From positions 22,929 to 86,928 of the forward strand of contig CANREN010000007.1 in the NCBI GenBank assembly GCA_947629705.1: a DNA stretch of 64,000 nt. The letters run 5' to 3'. Below, one piece after another: positions 27,595 to 38,197 of this stretch (position 1 is its first letter; each line of letters opens with the position of its first letter). The notes beneath the pieces are model-generated. The model had not been told where the DNA came from and made no database searches. It saw only the letters and a list, made by a program, of their open reading frames with translations. The DNA is from an uncultured Alistipes sp. (lineage in GTDB: Bacteria > Bacteroidota > Bacteroidia > Bacteroidales > Rikenellaceae). The position numbers and the translations under genes were made by a program.

Positions 27595-27960
27595 TTACAA
27601 TACTTCGGGTGCGAGGGAGATGATCTTCATGTATTGGTCGCGCAGCTCGCGCGCTACGGGACCGAAGATACGCGTACCGCGAATTTCACCCTGATTGTTC
27701 AACAGTACCACGGCATTGTCGTCGAAACGGATGTACGAACCGTTGGCACGTCTGATTTCCTTGGTCGTGCGCACGACGACCGCTTTCGATACCGAGCCCT
27801 TCTTGATGTCGCCCGAAGGGGTAGCGCTCTTGACCGAAACGACGATCTTGTCGCCGATGGACGCATAGCGGCGTTTGGTACCGCCGAGCACCCGGATGCA
27901 AAGAACCTCCTTCGCACCGCTGTTGTCAGCTACTACGAGTCTACTTTCCTGTTGTATCAT
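27595..27960 (-). CDS. rplN: 50S ribosomal protein L14
   Basis: A 121-residue protein ([40 protein letters not shown]) of standard length, 2 nt after rpsQ. Confidence 0.98.
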   Translation of the reverse strand: MIQQESRLVVADNSGAKEVLCIRVLGGTKRRYASIGDKIVVSVKSATPSGDIKKGSVSKAVVVRTTKEIRRANGSYIRFDDNAVVLLNNQGEIRGTRIFGPVARELRDQYMKIISLAPEVL

Positions 27961-27962
27961 AA

Positions 27963-28217
27963 CTACTTAGCTCTTTCAATGATTTGTACTAATCTCCAAC
28001 GCTTCGTCTTGCTCAGCGGGCGCGTCTCCATGATGCGGACGGTGTCGCCCTCCTTGCAAGTCTCGTCCAAAGACTCGGCGACGAACTTGGTCGTCTTGTT
28101 GACGAACTTGCCATAGATCGGGTGCTTCACCTTGCGGGCTACGGCAACCACAATGGTTTTCGCCATTTTGTTGCTGACAACCAATCCGATACGCTCTTTT
28201 CTCAGATTTCTTTCCAT
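27963..28217 (-). CDS. rpsQ: 30S ribosomal protein S17
   Basis: An 84-residue OB-fold protein ([40 protein letters not shown]). Normal position between rpmC and rplN. Confidence 0.97.
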   Translation of the reverse strand: MERNLRKERIGLVVSNKMAKTIVVAVARKVKHPIYGKFVNKTTKFVAESLDETCKEGDTVRIMETRPLSKTKRWRLVQIIERAK

Positions 28218-28228
28218 AGTCGTGTCAA

Positions 28229-28420
28229 TTATTTAGCGTTTCTTTGACGCAGAATTGTCAGCATACGAGCTATATCTCTGCGGTTTTTCTTGATGATGGA
28301 GGGATTCTCGACCGGCGAGACGGCGTGTTGCACCTTCAGTTTCTCCAACCGGGCCTTTTCGGCAGCGATGCGCTCCACGAGGTCTTTGGTCGCAATATCC
28401 TTGATTTCTGCACTTTTCAT
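28229..28420 (-). CDS. rpmC: 50S ribosomal protein L29
   Basis: A 63-residue helical hairpin protein at the peptide exit ([40 protein letters not shown]). Confidence 0.96.
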   Translation of the reverse strand: MKSAEIKDIATKDLVERIAAEKARLEKLKVQHAVSPVENPSIIKKNRRDIARMLTILRQRNAK

Positions 28421-28432
28421 CTTGCGGTTCCC

Positions 28433-28861
28433 TTAAATGGTGGTTTCGACGTAATCACGTCTTACAATAAATTTGGTAGTGATCGGCAGTTTCTGGGCTC
28501 CCAAACGCAGGGCCTCTTGGGCCACTGCCAAGGGTACGCCCTCTGCCTCGAAGAGAATGCGACCCGGCGTTACGGGGGCTACGAATCCTTCGGGATTACC
28601 CTTACCTTTACCCATACGCACCTCGGCGGGTTTCTTCGTGATGGGTTTATCGGGGAAGATGCGAATCCACAACTGGCCTTCACGCTTCATGTAACGGGTG
28701 ATGGCCTGACGCGCCGCCTCGATCTGGCGACCCGTGATCCACGTCGATTCGAGTGCCTTTATGGCGAACGATCCGTATGCAAGTTGGTTACCTCTTTGAG
28801 CCAAACCCTTCATACGGCCCTTCTGCATTCTTCTGAATTTTGTCTTTTTCGGCTGTAACAT
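28433..28861 (-). CDS. rplP: 50S ribosomal protein L16
   Basis: A 142-residue protein near the A-site tRNA elbow ([37 protein letters not shown] segment at [20 protein letters not shown]). Confidence 0.98.
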   Translation of the reverse strand: MLQPKKTKFRRMQKGRMKGLAQRGNQLAYGSFAIKALESTWITGRQIEAARQAITRYMKREGQLWIRIFPDKPITKKPAEVRMGKGKGNPEGFVAPVTPGRILFEAEGVPLAVAQEALRLGAQKLPITTKFIVRRDYVETTI

Positions 28862-28887
28862 GTTCGTTTTGCTTTAAGAAGTCCGAC

Positions 28888-29637
28888 TTACTTGTTGTTG
28901 CGACGGCGTCCGCCCCGACGCTCTCCGCGCTCGCCACGGCCGCCGCGACGTTCGCCGCGCTCGCCCGAGAACGACTGGGCCGAAGCGCCTGCGATTTCGA
29001 AGAGGTCGCGTTTGCCGTAAACCGTACCCTCGCAGATCCAAACTTTCACGCCCAGGATACCCACCTTGGTAAGGGCCTCGGTCAGGCTGTAATCGATGTC
29101 GGCCCGGAACGTATGCAACGGAATACGCCCCTCCTTGACCGTCTCCGTGCGGGCCATTTCGGCGCCGCCGACACGGCCGGAAACCTGGACTTTGATACCT
29201 TCGGCGCCCATGCGCATCGTCGAAGCGACGGCGGTCTTCACCGCACGGCGGAACGACACGCGGCCTTCCAGCTGACGGGCGATGTTCTGGCCCACGATGA
29301 CGGCATCCACTTCGGGACGCTTCACTTCGAAGATATTGATCTGAATCTCCTTGCCGGTGAGTTTCTTCAACTCCTCCTTCAGTTTGTCGACCTCCTGGCC
29401 GCCCTTGCCGATGATGATGCCCGGACGAGCGGTCGAGATGGTTACCGTAACCAACTTCAGCGTGCGCTCGATGATGATTTTCGAGATGCTTGCTTTCTGA
29501 AGACGGACATTCAGATATTTGCGGATCTTGGCATCCTCGACCAATTTGTCGGAGAAGTGCTTGCCGCCGAACCAGTTGGAGTCCCAACCGCGGGTGATCC
29601 CGAGTCGATTTGCTATCGGATTAACTTTCTGTCCCAT
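28888..29637 (-). CDS. rpsC: 30S ribosomal protein S3 with Arg/Gly-rich tail
   Basis: A 249-residue protein: an N-terminal domain, a KH domain (about 45-110, [19 protein letters not shown]) and a C-terminal domain ending near 218. The last 30 residues are repeated [14 protein letters not shown] sequence, a basic tail absent from E. coli S3 that may add RNA contacts at the mRNA entry side. Confidence 0.98.
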   Translation of the reverse strand: MGQKVNPIANRLGITRGWDSNWFGGKHFSDKLVEDAKIRKYLNVRLQKASISKIIIERTLKLVTVTISTARPGIIIGKGGQEVDKLKEELKKLTGKEIQINIFEVKRPEVDAVIVGQNIARQLEGRVSFRRAVKTAVASTMRMGAEGIKVQVSGRVGGAEMARTETVKEGRIPLHTFRADIDYSLTEALTKVGILGVKVWICEGTVYGKRDLFEIAGASAQSFSGERGERRGGRGERGERRGGRRRNNK

Positions 29638-29641
29638 CTGA

Positions 29642-30052
29642 TTACTTGTTTTCTGCGGTTACCAATTTGTCGACCACGATCGTTACGTGGTTCGAACGTT
29701 TGCGAATGCGATGCGCGCGCCCCCGCGGAGCGGCCTGAATGCGTTTCAGCATACGGCCTCCGTCGACGAACACCTCTTTCACGCAAAGCGCGGTGCTCTC
29801 CAGGCTTTCGCCCTCGTTCTTGGCCTCCCAGTTGGCGATCGCCGACTTGAGGAGCTTCTCCATACGGATCGATGCCTCCTTTTTCGAGTAACGGAGGATG
29901 CCCAGCGCCTTGTTGATCTCCACGCCGCGGATGATGTCGGCCACCAAGCGCATCTTACGGGGAGAGGTCGGGCAATCGCGCAGAACGGCTATGGCCTTCT
30001 GCTTCTTTTCAGCCTTGATTTTCTCGGCTCTATTTGCTTTTCTTGCACCCAT
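29642..30052 (-). CDS. rplV: 50S ribosomal protein L22
   Basis: A 136-residue protein whose hairpin loop lines the exit tunnel ([20 protein letters not shown]). The macrolide-contacting loop looks unaltered. It starts 7 nt after rpsS. Confidence 0.97.
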   Translation of the reverse strand: MGARKANRAEKIKAEKKQKAIAVLRDCPTSPRKMRLVADIIRGVEINKALGILRYSKKEASIRMEKLLKSAIANWEAKNEGESLESTALCVKEVFVDGGRMLKRIQAAPRGRAHRIRKRSNHVTIVVDKLVTAENK

Positions 30053-30059
30053 TTTCTAC

Positions 30060-30329
30060 CTATTTTTTCTTGTTACCTGCGTGGCCGCGGAAGTTGCGCG
30101 TAGGAGCGAACTCGCCGAGTTTGTGTCCTACCATGTTCTCCGTAACGTAGACCGGAATGAACTTGTTTCCGTTATGCACGGCGATCGTCTGCCCGACGAA
30201 TTCAGGCGAAATCATACTTGCGCGCGACCAAGTTTTGATGACCGATTTCTTGTTGCTTTCGGCTTGAGCGGAAACTTTCGCTTCGAGCTTCGGGTCGATA
30301 TACGGTCCTTTTTTCAATGAACGGCTCAT
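30060..30329 (-). CDS. rpsS: 30S ribosomal protein S19
   Basis: An 89-residue head protein ([39 protein letters not shown]). Confidence 0.98.
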   Translation of the reverse strand: MSRSLKKGPYIDPKLEAKVSAQAESNKKSVIKTWSRASMISPEFVGQTIAVHNGNKFIPVYVTENMVGHKLGEFAPTRNFRGHAGNKKK

Positions 30330-30346
30330 TATGTACTCTTTTTTAA

Positions 30347-31171
30347 TTATTTTTTCTTACGGGAAATAATAAATTTCGAGGTCGTCTTCTTCGGGTTGCG
30401 CGTCTTGTAACCTTTAGCCAACAGACCCTTGCGCGAACGGGGATGACCACCGGAAGCACGGCCTTCGCCGCCACCCATCGGGTGATCGACCGGGTTCATG
30501 ACGACACCGCGGTTGTGAGGCCGGCGGCCCAGCCAACGTTCGCGGCCGGCCTTGCCCGAGCTTTCGAGGTTGTGGTCGATGTTCGACACGACACCCACCG
30601 TTGCGCGGCAAGTTACGAGTACCATACGAGTCTCACCCGAAGGCAGCTTGATGATGGCGAATTTGCCTTCGCGTGCCAGCAGTTGAGCATACGAACCGGC
30701 CGAACGGGCGATCGCGGCGCCCTGGCCGGGGTAGAGTTCGATATTGTGGATGACCGTACCGAGCGGAATATCGCTCAAGAAGAGCGTATTGCCCACTTCG
30801 GGAGCAGCGGTTGCGCCGCTCATCAAGGTCTGGCCCACCTGGAGACCGTTCGGTGCGAGGATATAGCTCTTCACGCCGTCGGCATATACCAGAAGTGCAA
30901 TGCGAGCCGTGCGATTGGGGTCGTACTCGATCGATTTCACAGTTGCAGCGACCCCGTCCTTGGCACGTTTGAAGTCGATCAGACGATACATCTGCTTGTG
31001 GCCGCCGCCGATGTAGCGCACGGTCATCTTGCCGTTGTTGTTACGTCCGCCCGTGCTTTTCTTGGGGCTGAGCAGCGATTTTTCCGGCGTGCTCTTCGTG
31101 ATTTCGTCGAACGTGCCGATTATCTTGTGTCGCGTACCTGCGGTTACAGGTTTGAATTTTCTTACTGCCAT
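30347..31171 (-). CDS. rplB: 50S ribosomal protein L2
   Basis: A 274-residue protein near the peptidyl transferase centre, with the conserved [20 protein letters not shown] loop. Confidence 0.98.
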   Translation of the reverse strand: MAVRKFKPVTAGTRHKIIGTFDEITKSTPEKSLLSPKKSTGGRNNNGKMTVRYIGGGHKQMYRLIDFKRAKDGVAATVKSIEYDPNRTARIALLVYADGVKSYILAPNGLQVGQTLMSGATAAPEVGNTLFLSDIPLGTVIHNIELYPGQGAAIARSAGSYAQLLAREGKFAIIKLPSGETRMVLVTCRATVGVVSNIDHNLESSGKAGRERWLGRRPHNRGVVMNPVDHPMGGGEGRASGGHPRSRKGLLAKGYKTRNPKKTTSKFIISRKKK

Positions 31172-31176
31172 CTTCG

Positions 31177-31467
31177 TTAGATATTACTGTAAAAATCGAT
31201 CTTGTCTCCCTCCTTCAGGGTTACGATAGCCTTCTTGTAGTTGTTGGCCCGGCCCTCCAAAAGGCCCGCTTTGGTGTAGCGGCTTTTCTGTTTGCCCATG
31301 TAGTTCACGGTGTTGACATCGGTTACGACGACGTTGTACATCTGTTCTACGGCATTGCGAATTTGCAGCTTGTTAGCCCTCACGTCGACGATAAAACCGT
31401 AGCGATTCAACTTTTCGCCCTGAATCGTCATTTTCTCGGTCAGAACCGGCTTAATAATAATTTCCAT
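31177..31467 (-). CDS. rplW: 50S ribosomal protein L23
   Basis: A 96-residue protein at the tunnel exit, docking site for trigger factor and SRP ([40 protein letters not shown]). Confidence 0.97.
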   Translation of the reverse strand: MEIIIKPVLTEKMTIQGEKLNRYGFIVDVRANKLQIRNAVEQMYNVVVTDVNTVNYMGKQKSRYTKAGLLEGRANNYKKAIVTLKEGDKIDFYSNI

Positions 31468-31482
31468 TTGTCTCTTGCGTTT

Positions 31483-32109
31483 TTAAGCTAACATCGTATT
31501 CAAAATCTGCTCGGCACCCTCGACCAGCACGATCGCCGAAGCGTTCATCACGTCGTAGGTGCAGAGGTTCTGCGCCAGCACGGATTTCACGTAGGGCAGG
31601 TTGCGGCACGAAAGCTGGAGATTGGCGTTCGATTCGGGAAGAACCAGCAAAACCTTCTTGTCATCCACCTTCAGCGCACCGGCCAACGCGGCGACGTTCC
31701 TGGTTTTCGGAGCTTCGTACTTCAACGCCTCGACGACGCTGATGGCACCGGCCCGGGCCTTGTAGGTCAACGCGCTGCGACGAGCCAGCTGTTTGAGCTT
31801 CTTGTTGAGCTTGAAGCTGTAATCGCGGGGCACGGGACCGAATACACGGCCGCCGCCCGGGAACAACGGCGACAGAATGCTGCCCGAACGGGCGCCGCCG
31901 GTACATTTCTGACGCTTGAGCTTGCGGGTCGAACCGGCGACCTCGTTGCGCTGCTTCGATTTGTGGGTACCCTGACGCTGATCGGCAAGATACTGCTTCA
32001 CATCGAGATAGATAGCGTGGTCATTAGCCTCCACGCCGAAAACGGCATCCGAAAGGACTACCTTGCGACCCGTTTCATTTCCTTGGGCATTCAATACAGC
32101 TAATTCCAT
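31483..32109 (-). CDS. rplD: 50S ribosomal protein L4
   Basis: A 208-residue protein with the extended tunnel loop (KQRNEVAGSTRKLKRQKCTG, GGARSGSILSP). MELAVLN at 32109 is used; an in-frame ATG four codons earlier would overlap the rplC stop. Confidence 0.96.
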   Translation of the reverse strand: MELAVLNAQGNETGRKVVLSDAVFGVEANDHAIYLDVKQYLADQRQGTHKSKQRNEVAGSTRKLKRQKCTGGARSGSILSPLFPGGGRVFGPVPRDYSFKLNKKLKQLARRSALTYKARAGAISVVEALKYEAPKTRNVAALAGALKVDDKKVLLVLPESNANLQLSCRNLPYVKSVLAQNLCTYDVMNASAIVLVEGAEQILNTMLA

Positions 32110-32110
32110 A

Positions 32111-32725
32111 CTACTTCTCAATCGTTAAATAAGCACCTTTCGCTCCCGGGATGGAACCTTTCACGAGGATGAGGTTGTTTTCGGGAATAATTTTCAATAC
32201 ACGCAGGTTCAACACCTTGACCTGTTCACCGCCCATGCGGCCCGGCAGACGTTTGCCCGGGAACACGCGCGACGGATAAGACGATGCGCCCAACGAACCG
32301 GGCTTGCGCTGACGGTTGTGCTGGCCGTGGGTCTGGCCGCCGACGCCGCCGAAGCCATGACGCTTCACGACGCCCTGGAAGCCCTTGCCTTTCGAAATCC
32401 CGGTTACGTCCACCCAATCCTCTTCCGAGAACATATCCACGGTGAGCGTATCGCCGAGAGACACTTCGGGCATCCCCTTGAACTCCGCCAATTTGCGTTT
32501 CGGGGTGGTGCCGGCTTTCTTGAAGTGTCCCAACAGACTGTTGCTGGTGTGTTTTTCGCTTTTCTCGTCATAGGCAATCTGCACCGCCTCGTAGGAGTCC
32601 TTCTCAACGGTTTTGATTTGCGTAACTACACACGGACCAGCTTCAATGACAGTGCATGGTATGTTTTTACCCTCGGCACTGTAAACGGAAGTCATTCCGA
32701 TTTTCTTTCCAATAAGTCCTGACAT
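32111..32725 (-). CDS. rplC: 50S ribosomal protein L3
   Basis: A 204-residue protein ([20 protein letters not shown]) with the [18 protein letters not shown] loop reaching toward the peptidyl transferase centre and carrying the glutamine methylated in other bacteria. A structured 99-nt spacer separates it from rpsJ. Confidence 0.97.
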   Translation of the reverse strand: MSGLIGKKIGMTSVYSAEGKNIPCTVIEAGPCVVTQIKTVEKDSYEAVQIAYDEKSEKHTSNSLLGHFKKAGTTPKRKLAEFKGMPEVSLGDTLTVDMFSEEDWVDVTGISKGKGFQGVVKRHGFGGVGGQTHGQHNRQRKPGSLGASSYPSRVFPGKRLPGRMGGEQVKVLNLRVLKIIPENNLILVKGSIPGAKGAYLTIEK

Positions 32726-32776
32726 TTTGTCAAATTGTTTGTTAACTATGCTTTGCTTCTAATGTAAGTCATCGGG

Positions 32777-32821
32777 AGAGCATCGCGGACGCTTTATGTA
32801 CGTTCCGCAGGATGCTGCGCT
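32777..32821 (-). promoter_or_regulatory. intercistronic hairpin between rpsJ and rplC
   Basis: A long imperfect stem pairs GCATC-GCGGA-CG with CG-TCCGC-GATGC around a loop near 32791-32799, with outer GAGC/GCTC. It begins 4 nt after the rpsJ stop. It has no U-tract, so an attenuator, processing site or ribosomal-protein binding site is as likely as a terminator. Confidence 0.5.
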
Positions 32822-32824
32822 CCA

Positions 32825-33130
32825 TCAGACTTTGATTTCGACCTCGACACCCGAAGGGAGCTCCAGTTTCATCAAGGCGTCGATGGTTTTGGGCGTCGAC
32901 GAATAGATGTCCAGGATGCGCTTGAAGGTGCAGAGCTGGAACTGCTCGCGGGCCTTCTTGTTGACGAAGGTCGAGCGGTTCACCGTAAAAATCTGCCTGT
33001 GCGTCGGAAGGGGCACCGGGCCGCTGACGACAGCGCCCGTGCTCTTCACCGTCTTTACGATCTTCTCGGACGATTTGTCCACGAGATTGTGATCGAACGA
33101 CTTTAATTTGATTCTGATTTTCTGGTTCAT
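32825..33130 (-). CDS. rpsJ: 30S ribosomal protein S10
   Basis: A 101-residue protein ([39 protein letters not shown]). In many bacteria this protein is also NusE, part of rRNA antitermination. It starts 8 nt after fusA. Confidence 0.98.
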   Translation of the reverse strand: MNQKIRIKLKSFDHNLVDKSSEKIVKTVKSTGAVVSGPVPLPTHRQIFTVNRSTFVNKKAREQFQLCTFKRILDIYSSTPKTIDALMKLELPSGVEVEIKV

Positions 33131-33138
33131 ATACTTAT

Positions 33139-35253
33139 TTAATCTATATCCTTACGTTTACCGCTCGCCTTCTCGATGATCTCCTTGGCTAAATTGGCGG
33201 GAACCTCCTCGAAGTGCGAGAACTCCATCGACGAAGTTGCGCGGCCCGACGAAATCGTGCGCAGCACGGTTACATAGCCGAACATCTCCGCCAGCGGCAC
33301 TTTGGCCTTAACCACGCGCGCGTTGCCTTTCGACTCCATGCCGGTGATCTGACCGCGGCGCTTGTTCAGGTCGCCGATGATATCGCCCATGTTCTCCTCG
33401 GGCGTTACGACCTCGACGCTCATGATCGGCTCCATAATCACCGAACCGGCTTTCGGAGCGGCCGCACGATAACCGTTGCGGGCAGCGATTTCGAACGACA
33501 GCTGGTCGGAGTCGACGGGATGGAACGAACCGTCCTTCAAGGTAACCTTCATCGAGTCCATCTTGTAGCCGGCGAGCGCGCCGTTGGCCATAGCGGCCTC
33601 GAAGCCCTTCTGCACCGAGGGGATGAACTCCTTCGGAATGTTGCCGCCCTTGACCTCGTCGACGAACGTCAAGCCCATCTTGCCCTCTTCGGCCGGGCCG
33701 ATCTCGAAGATGATATCGGCGAACTTGCCGCGACCGCCGGTCTGCTTCTTGAAGACTTCGCGGTGCTGCACGGTCTTGGTCAGCGCCTCCTTGTAGTTCA
33801 CCTGCGGAGCGCCCTGGTTGATCTCGACGCCGAACTCGCGGCGCAGACGGTCGACGATGATGTCGAGGTGCAACTCGCCCATACCGCTGATGACGGTCTG
33901 GCCCGAATCCTCATCGGTATGAACCGTGAAGGTGGGGTCTTCCTCGGCCAGCTTGCCGAGTGCGATGCCCAGCTTATCGAGGTCTTTCTGCGTCTTGGGC
34001 TCTACGGCCAGACCGATCACCGGTTCGGGGAACGTCATCTGTTCCAGTACGATCGGTGCGTTCTCGGCGCAGAGCGTATCGCCCGTGCGGATCTCCTTGA
34101 AACCCACGGCAGCACAAATATCGCCGGCCGCAACGGTCTCCAACGGGTTCTGCTTGTTGGCGTGCATCTGGTAGATACGGCTGATGCGTTCGCGCTTGCC
34201 GCTTCGAGCGTTGAGCACGTAGGAACCGGCATCGAGTTTGCCCGAGTAGATGCGGACGAAAGCCAAACGGCCCACGAACGGATCGGTCGCGATCTTGAAA
34301 GCCAAACCGCAGAACGGGTCGTCCTCCTTGGCATGACGCACCTCTTCGGCCTCGGTCTTGGGATTGAGACCCTTGACGGGGGGCACGTCGAGCGGCGACG
34401 GCAGGAAAGCCATCACATAGTCGAGCAGTTTCTGCACACCCTTGTTGTGGAACGACGAGCCGCAGAGCATCGGCACGATCTGCATGGAGATCGTCGCCTT
34501 GCGAATGGCTGCGAGCAACTCGTCGGCCGTGATCGAATCGGGGTCTTCGAAGAACTTCTCCATCAGGGCTTCGTCGGTCGCTGCAACCTCCTCGATGAGC
34601 TTCGCACGCCACTCGGCGGCTTCGGCCTTCATCGACTCGGGGATTTCGCGCAACTCGAAGTTATCGCGGACGGTCTTGTCATCGAAGTAATAAATCGCAT
34701 TATTATATATAAGGTCTACCAGGCCCTCGAACTTGTCCTCGGCGCCGATCGGCAGCACGACCGGCAGGGCCGTCGCACCGAAATGCTCCTTGATCTGGGC
34801 GCACACCGACAGAAAATCGGCACCCGTGCGGTCCATCTTGTTGACATAACCGATACGCGGAACATTGTACTTATCGGCCTGACGCCAAACGGTTTCTGAC
34901 TGGGGCTCCACGCCGCCGACCGCACAGAACGTAGCGATCGCGCCGTCCAACACACGCAACGAACGTTCCACCTCGACCGTAAAATCGACGTGTCCCGGGG
35001 TATCGATCAAGTTGATCTGATACTGATGATCCTTGTAGTGCCAGAATGCGGTGGTAGCGGCCGACGTGATCGTGATGCCGCGTTCCTGCTCCTGCACCAT
35101 CCAGTCCATCGTAGCGGCGCCCTCGTGCACCTCGCCGATCTTATGGGTCTTGCCGGTGTAGAAGAGGATACGCTCCGATGTGGTGGTCTTGCCGGCATCG
35201 ATGTGAGCCATGATACCGATATTGCGGGTGTAATGCAAATCTCTGGTTGCCAT
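33139..35253 (-). CDS. fusA: elongation factor G
   Basis: A 704-residue translocation GTPase. The G domain shows [15 protein letters not shown] (P-loop), DTPGHVDF and [10 protein letters not shown]; domains II-V follow with [10 protein letters not shown] and the C-terminal [16 protein letters not shown]. Direct linkage rpsG-fusA-rpsJ joins the str and S10 operons; tuf is not in the cluster. Confidence 0.98.
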   Translation of the reverse strand: MATRDLHYTRNIGIMAHIDAGKTTTSERILFYTGKTHKIGEVHEGAATMDWMVQEQERGITITSAATTAFWHYKDHQYQINLIDTPGHVDFTVEVERSLRVLDGAIATFCAVGGVEPQSETVWRQADKYNVPRIGYVNKMDRTGADFLSVCAQIKEHFGATALPVVLPIGAEDKFEGLVDLIYNNAIYYFDDKTVRDNFELREIPESMKAEAAEWRAKLIEEVAATDEALMEKFFEDPDSITADELLAAIRKATISMQIVPMLCGSSFHNKGVQKLLDYVMAFLPSPLDVPPVKGLNPKTEAEEVRHAKEDDPFCGLAFKIATDPFVGRLAFVRIYSGKLDAGSYVLNARSGKRERISRIYQMHANKQNPLETVAAGDICAAVGFKEIRTGDTLCAENAPIVLEQMTFPEPVIGLAVEPKTQKDLDKLGIALGKLAEEDPTFTVHTDEDSGQTVISGMGELHLDIIVDRLRREFGVEINQGAPQVNYKEALTKTVQHREVFKKQTGGRGKFADIIFEIGPAEEGKMGLTFVDEVKGGNIPKEFIPSVQKGFEAAMANGALAGYKMDSMKVTLKDGSFHPVDSDQLSFEIAARNGYRAAAPKAGSVIMEPIMSVEVVTPEENMGDIIGDLNKRRGQITGMESKGNARVVKAKVPLAEMFGYVTVLRTISSGRATSSMEFSHFEEVPANLAKEIIEKASGKRKDID

Positions 35254-35268
35254 CTTTGCGTCCTGTTT

Positions 35269-35745
35269 TTAGAATCTGAAGTGAGCGAAAGCCTTGTTGG
35301 CCTCGGCCATGCGGTGCATCTCCTCCTTGCGTTTGAAGGCGGCACCCTGCTGGTTGTAGGCATCGATGATCTCGGCAGCGAGTTTATCGGCCATGGTCTT
35401 TCCGGCGCGCTTGCGGGAGAAGAGGACAAGGTTTTTCATGGAAATAGAAATCTTGCGCTCCGGACGAACCTCCATAGGCACCTGGAAAGTCGCACCGCCG
35501 ATACGCTTCGATTTCACTTCGACTTGGGGCGTGATGTTCTCAAGGGCCTGTTTCCAGATTTCCAACGGAGATTTATCAGCATCCTTCATCTTCTTGCCGA
35601 CGAGTTCCAACGAATCGTAGAAAATCGTGTAGGCAATACTCTTCTTACCATCCAGCATGAGGTTGTTCACGAAACGGGTAACGGCCACGTCTCCGAACTT
35701 GGGATCCGGAAGTAGAATTCGCTTTCTTGGTTTAGCTTTTCTCAT
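35269..35745 (-). CDS. rpsG: 30S ribosomal protein S7
   Basis: A 158-residue primary binder of the 16S 3' domain ([38 protein letters not shown]). In E. coli S7 regulates the str operon by binding the rpsL-rpsG spacer; here the spacer is 101 nt and contains a CGGTC/GACCG hairpin (about 35768-35782). Confidence 0.98.
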   Translation of the reverse strand: MRKAKPRKRILLPDPKFGDVAVTRFVNNLMLDGKKSIAYTIFYDSLELVGKKMKDADKSPLEIWKQALENITPQVEVKSKRIGGATFQVPMEVRPERKISISMKNLVLFSRKRAGKTMADKLAAEIIDAYNQQGAAFKRKEEMHRMAEANKAFAHFRF

Positions 35746-35846
35746 TGCTTGTTTTTTTCTTGTGCGATCGGTCTTTCCGACCGACCTGCTTCGTTTTTCG
35801 AATGTTCGAACCGACTGATTATCCGAACTGATTTGATTAATAAGGT

Positions 35847-36227
35847 TTATTTACCGGCTTTGGGGCGTTTGGCTCCGTACTTCGAGCGGCGCTGGCGACG
35901 GCCGTCCACGCCGGCTGCATCGAGCGCACCGCGCACGAGGTGATAACGAACACCCGGGAGGTCTTTCACACGACCGCCGCGCACCAATACGATGGAGTGC
36001 TCTTGCAGATTGTGTCCTTCGCCCGGGATGTAAGCGTTGACCTCCTTGCCGTTGGTCAGTCTGACACGGGCGACTTTACGCATAGCCGAATTAGGCTTTT
36101 TGGGGGTCGTCGTGTAGACACGGGTACAAACGCCACGGCGTTGCGGACAAGCGGCCAAAGCGGGAGACTTGGATTTGTCTACCAGCGAAAGGCGGCCGTT
36201 TCTCACTAACTGTTGAATAGTTGGCAT
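35847..36227 (-). CDS. rpsL: 30S ribosomal protein S12
   Basis: A 126-residue decoding-site protein. The streptomycin-relevant segments [13 protein letters not shown] and [12 protein letters not shown] are wild type, so no ribosomal streptomycin resistance is predicted from rpsL. First gene of the cluster. Confidence 0.98.
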   Translation of the reverse strand: MPTIQQLVRNGRLSLVDKSKSPALAACPQRRGVCTRVYTTTPKKPNSAMRKVARVRLTNGKEVNAYIPGEGHNLQEHSIVLVRGGRVKDLPGVRYHLVRGALDAAGVDGRRQRRSKYGAKRPKAGK

Positions 36228-36283
36228 TTCTTAAACTGTCCTTTAATGGTTAAAAATCTATTTCCATTGTCCAAAATGGACTG

Positions 36284-36291
36284 CAAAGGTA
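36284..36291 (-). promoter_or_regulatory. -7 element of the ribosomal cluster promoter
   Basis: On the minus strand TACCTTTG (36291-36284) lies 57 nt before the rpsL start. The -33 region has only TCTG at the expected distance. The leader contains a small CCATT/AATGG hairpin. Confidence 0.65.
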
Positions 36292-36515
36292 GCGATTTTT
36301 TTTGAATTTCCACAGAAAGGCGGCTCTTTTTCGCACCGTAATTCAGAATTTTGCGTGATTTCCGATATTTTCTTCCGATAGATTTTCTTGTTTGTATAAG
36401 AGATTGCTTATACACAGACAGTGAACATAGCCATAATAGCATGACAACCAGCTAATAAAAACGCTGCGCCGAAAGCATCGGGAACGCCGTTCGAACGGCG
36501 GGGGGGGTATGAGGG

Positions 36516-36576
36516 GATATAAATAAAACAGCAGGGAATCTCACGATTGCCTGCTGCCTCCGGAGGTTGCCCTCCG
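36516..36576 (-). terminator. double hairpin and U-rich tail downstream of purB
   Basis: On the minus strand a CGGAGG/CCTCCG hairpin (36576-36561) is followed by CAGCAGG/CCTGCTG (36556-36550 / 36535-36529). The inner AATC/GATT pair closes a GTGA (GNRA) tetraloop, and TTTTATTTATAT follows. It lies 170 nt beyond the purB stop. Confidence 0.65.
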
Positions 36577-36745
36577 AAACTACTAACCCAAACTTAAATA
36601 AATGAAGAAACCTCACTGCGGTTGCTGTGCCGCAGCTGTCGAATGTTCTAACAAATGCCGTGCCAATCGTGTGGCTCGCGATAAACAAATGCCGTTTTGT
36701 CCCTTTTGCGACAGGATTGCGACAAATCGGAATCATTTCGGCCGG

Positions 36746-38101
36746 CTATTTTTTCACGCGGAATACGCCCGTGTAGGTCGCGGGCGAAAGGGCCCGCAGC
36801 TCCGCCTTCACCGCATCCGGCACGGCCAGCCCGTCGATGAACTCCGCAATCGCCGCTTCGGTGATGCGGGTGTTGGTGCGGGTCAGGGCTTTCAGCGCCT
36901 CGTAGGGCTTCGGGAAGCCTTCGCGCCGCAGGATCGTCTGGATGCCTTCGGCCACGACCGCCCAATTGTTTTCCAGGTCGCGGTCGAACGCCTCGCGATT
37001 GAGGATGAGTTTATCGAGCCCTTTCAGCAGCGACTGCATACCGATGACCGAATGGGCCATCGGCACCCCGATATTGCGCAGGACGGTCGAATCGGTCAGG
37101 TCGCGCTGCAGCCGCGAAACGGGCAGTTTGCCGGCGAGATGTCCGTAGAGGGCGCCGGCGATGCCGAAATTGCCCTCGGCATTCTCGAAGTCGATCGGAT
37201 TGACCTTGTGCGGCATGGCGCTCGACCCCACTTCGCCCGCCTTGATGCGCTGTTTGAAGTACTCCATCGAAATGTACGTCCACATGTCGCGGGCCAGGTC
37301 GACCAGGATGGTGTCGATACGCCGCAGATTGTCGAAAATGGCCGCCAGATCGTCGTAATGTTCGATCTGCGTCGTGTATTGCGAACGGTTCAGCCCGAGC
37401 GTTTCGTTCACGAAGCGGTTGGCGAACGCCACCCAGTCGATGACGGGGTAGGCTGCGTGATGGGCATTGAAATTGCCCGTCGCACCGCCGAATTTGGCCG
37501 GAACGGCTATCGCGCGCAGCCGGTCGAGCTGCCGGTCGAGCCGCTCGACGAAAACCCGCATCTCCTTGCCCAATACGGTGGGCGAAGCCGGTTGTCCGTG
37601 CGTGCGGGCGAGCATCGGGATGTCGCTCCATTCGCCGGCCAACGCCGCGAGCCGGTCGCGCAGTTCGCCGGCCAACGGCAGGTAGACCTCGGCCAATGCC
37701 TCTTTGAGGGTCAATGGAATAGCCGTGTTGTTGATGTCTTGCGACGTGAGCCCGAAGTGCACGAATTCTTTCCACGCTCCGAGCCCCAGCGCCTCCATCT
37801 TCTCCTTGACGAGGTATTCGACCGCCTTGACGTCGTGGTTCGTGGCCGCCTCGATTTGCTTCACGCGGCGGGCGTCATCGAGCGTGAAATCGGTGTAGAT
37901 AGCGCGCAGCGCGACGAATTTCGAGGCATCGACACCGGCGAGCTGCGGCAGCGGCAGTTCGCACAAGGCGATGAAATATTCGATTTCGATGCGTACACGG
38001 TAGCGGATCAAGGCCGCTTCGGAAAAATAATCGGCCAATTTTTCCGTTTTATTACGGTAGCGCCCGTCGATGGGCGAAATAGCGGTGAGTGGTTCGAGCA
38101 T
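36746..38101 (-). CDS. purB: adenylosuccinate lyase
   Basis: A 451-residue cytosolic enzyme acting twice in purine synthesis (SAICAR to AICAR, adenylosuccinate to AMP). The fumarase-superfamily signature GSSAMPHKVNPIDFEN is present, together with TSQDINNTA and the ARTHGQPASPT catalytic-histidine segment. The long E. coli-type N-terminus (LTAISPIDGRYRNKT) fits PurB rather than argininosuccinate lyase. A minus-strand TATTTTTG (38134-38127) is its probable -7 box. Confidence 0.97.
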   Translation of the reverse strand: MLEPLTAISPIDGRYRNKTEKLADYFSEAALIRYRVRIEIEYFIALCELPLPQLAGVDASKFVALRAIYTDFTLDDARRVKQIEAATNHDVKAVEYLVKEKMEALGLGAWKEFVHFGLTSQDINNTAIPLTLKEALAEVYLPLAGELRDRLAALAGEWSDIPMLARTHGQPASPTVLGKEMRVFVERLDRQLDRLRAIAVPAKFGGATGNFNAHHAAYPVIDWVAFANRFVNETLGLNRSQYTTQIEHYDDLAAIFDNLRRIDTILVDLARDMWTYISMEYFKQRIKAGEVGSSAMPHKVNPIDFENAEGNFGIAGALYGHLAGKLPVSRLQRDLTDSTVLRNIGVPMAHSVIGMQSLLKGLDKLILNREAFDRDLENNWAVVAEGIQTILRREGFPKPYEALKALTRTNTRITEAAIAEFIDGLAVPDAVKAELRALSPATYTGVFRVKK

Positions 38102-38143
38102 GGTTCGATTTGTCGTTTTGTCGGGTCAAAAATACGATAATTA

Positions 38144-38174
38144 ATTGAATTACGCATATTTTTACCTACCTTTG
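38144..38174 (+). promoter_or_regulatory. promoter of the DUF4834-mlaEF operon
   Basis: ATTG (38144-38147) and TACCTTTG (38167-38174) are 19 nt apart, 24 nt before the ATG. Confidence 0.65.
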
Positions 38175-38197
38175 TCGAACATTTAGGATATGCTGGA

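Larger units (their letters stand above)
36228..36745. other. intergenic region between purB and rpsL
   Basis: A 518-base stretch without a convincing gene. It holds the promoter of the ribosomal cluster near rpsL, a 16-bp perfect palindrome CGCCGTTCGAACGGCG (36485-36500), a G run, and a double hairpin (36516-36576) acting as terminator on the minus strand. A + strand frame starting ATGAAGAAACCTCAC at 36601 is Cys-rich at first but runs antisense into purB and is not accepted. Confidence 0.6.

Noticed and set aside
36601..38140. Long + strand frame starting ATGAAGAAACCTCAC, Cys-rich at first, antisense to purB
   Set aside because: Nearly all of it is the reverse-frame shadow of purB in high-GC DNA; the unique N-terminal part has no promoter and no recognisable family.
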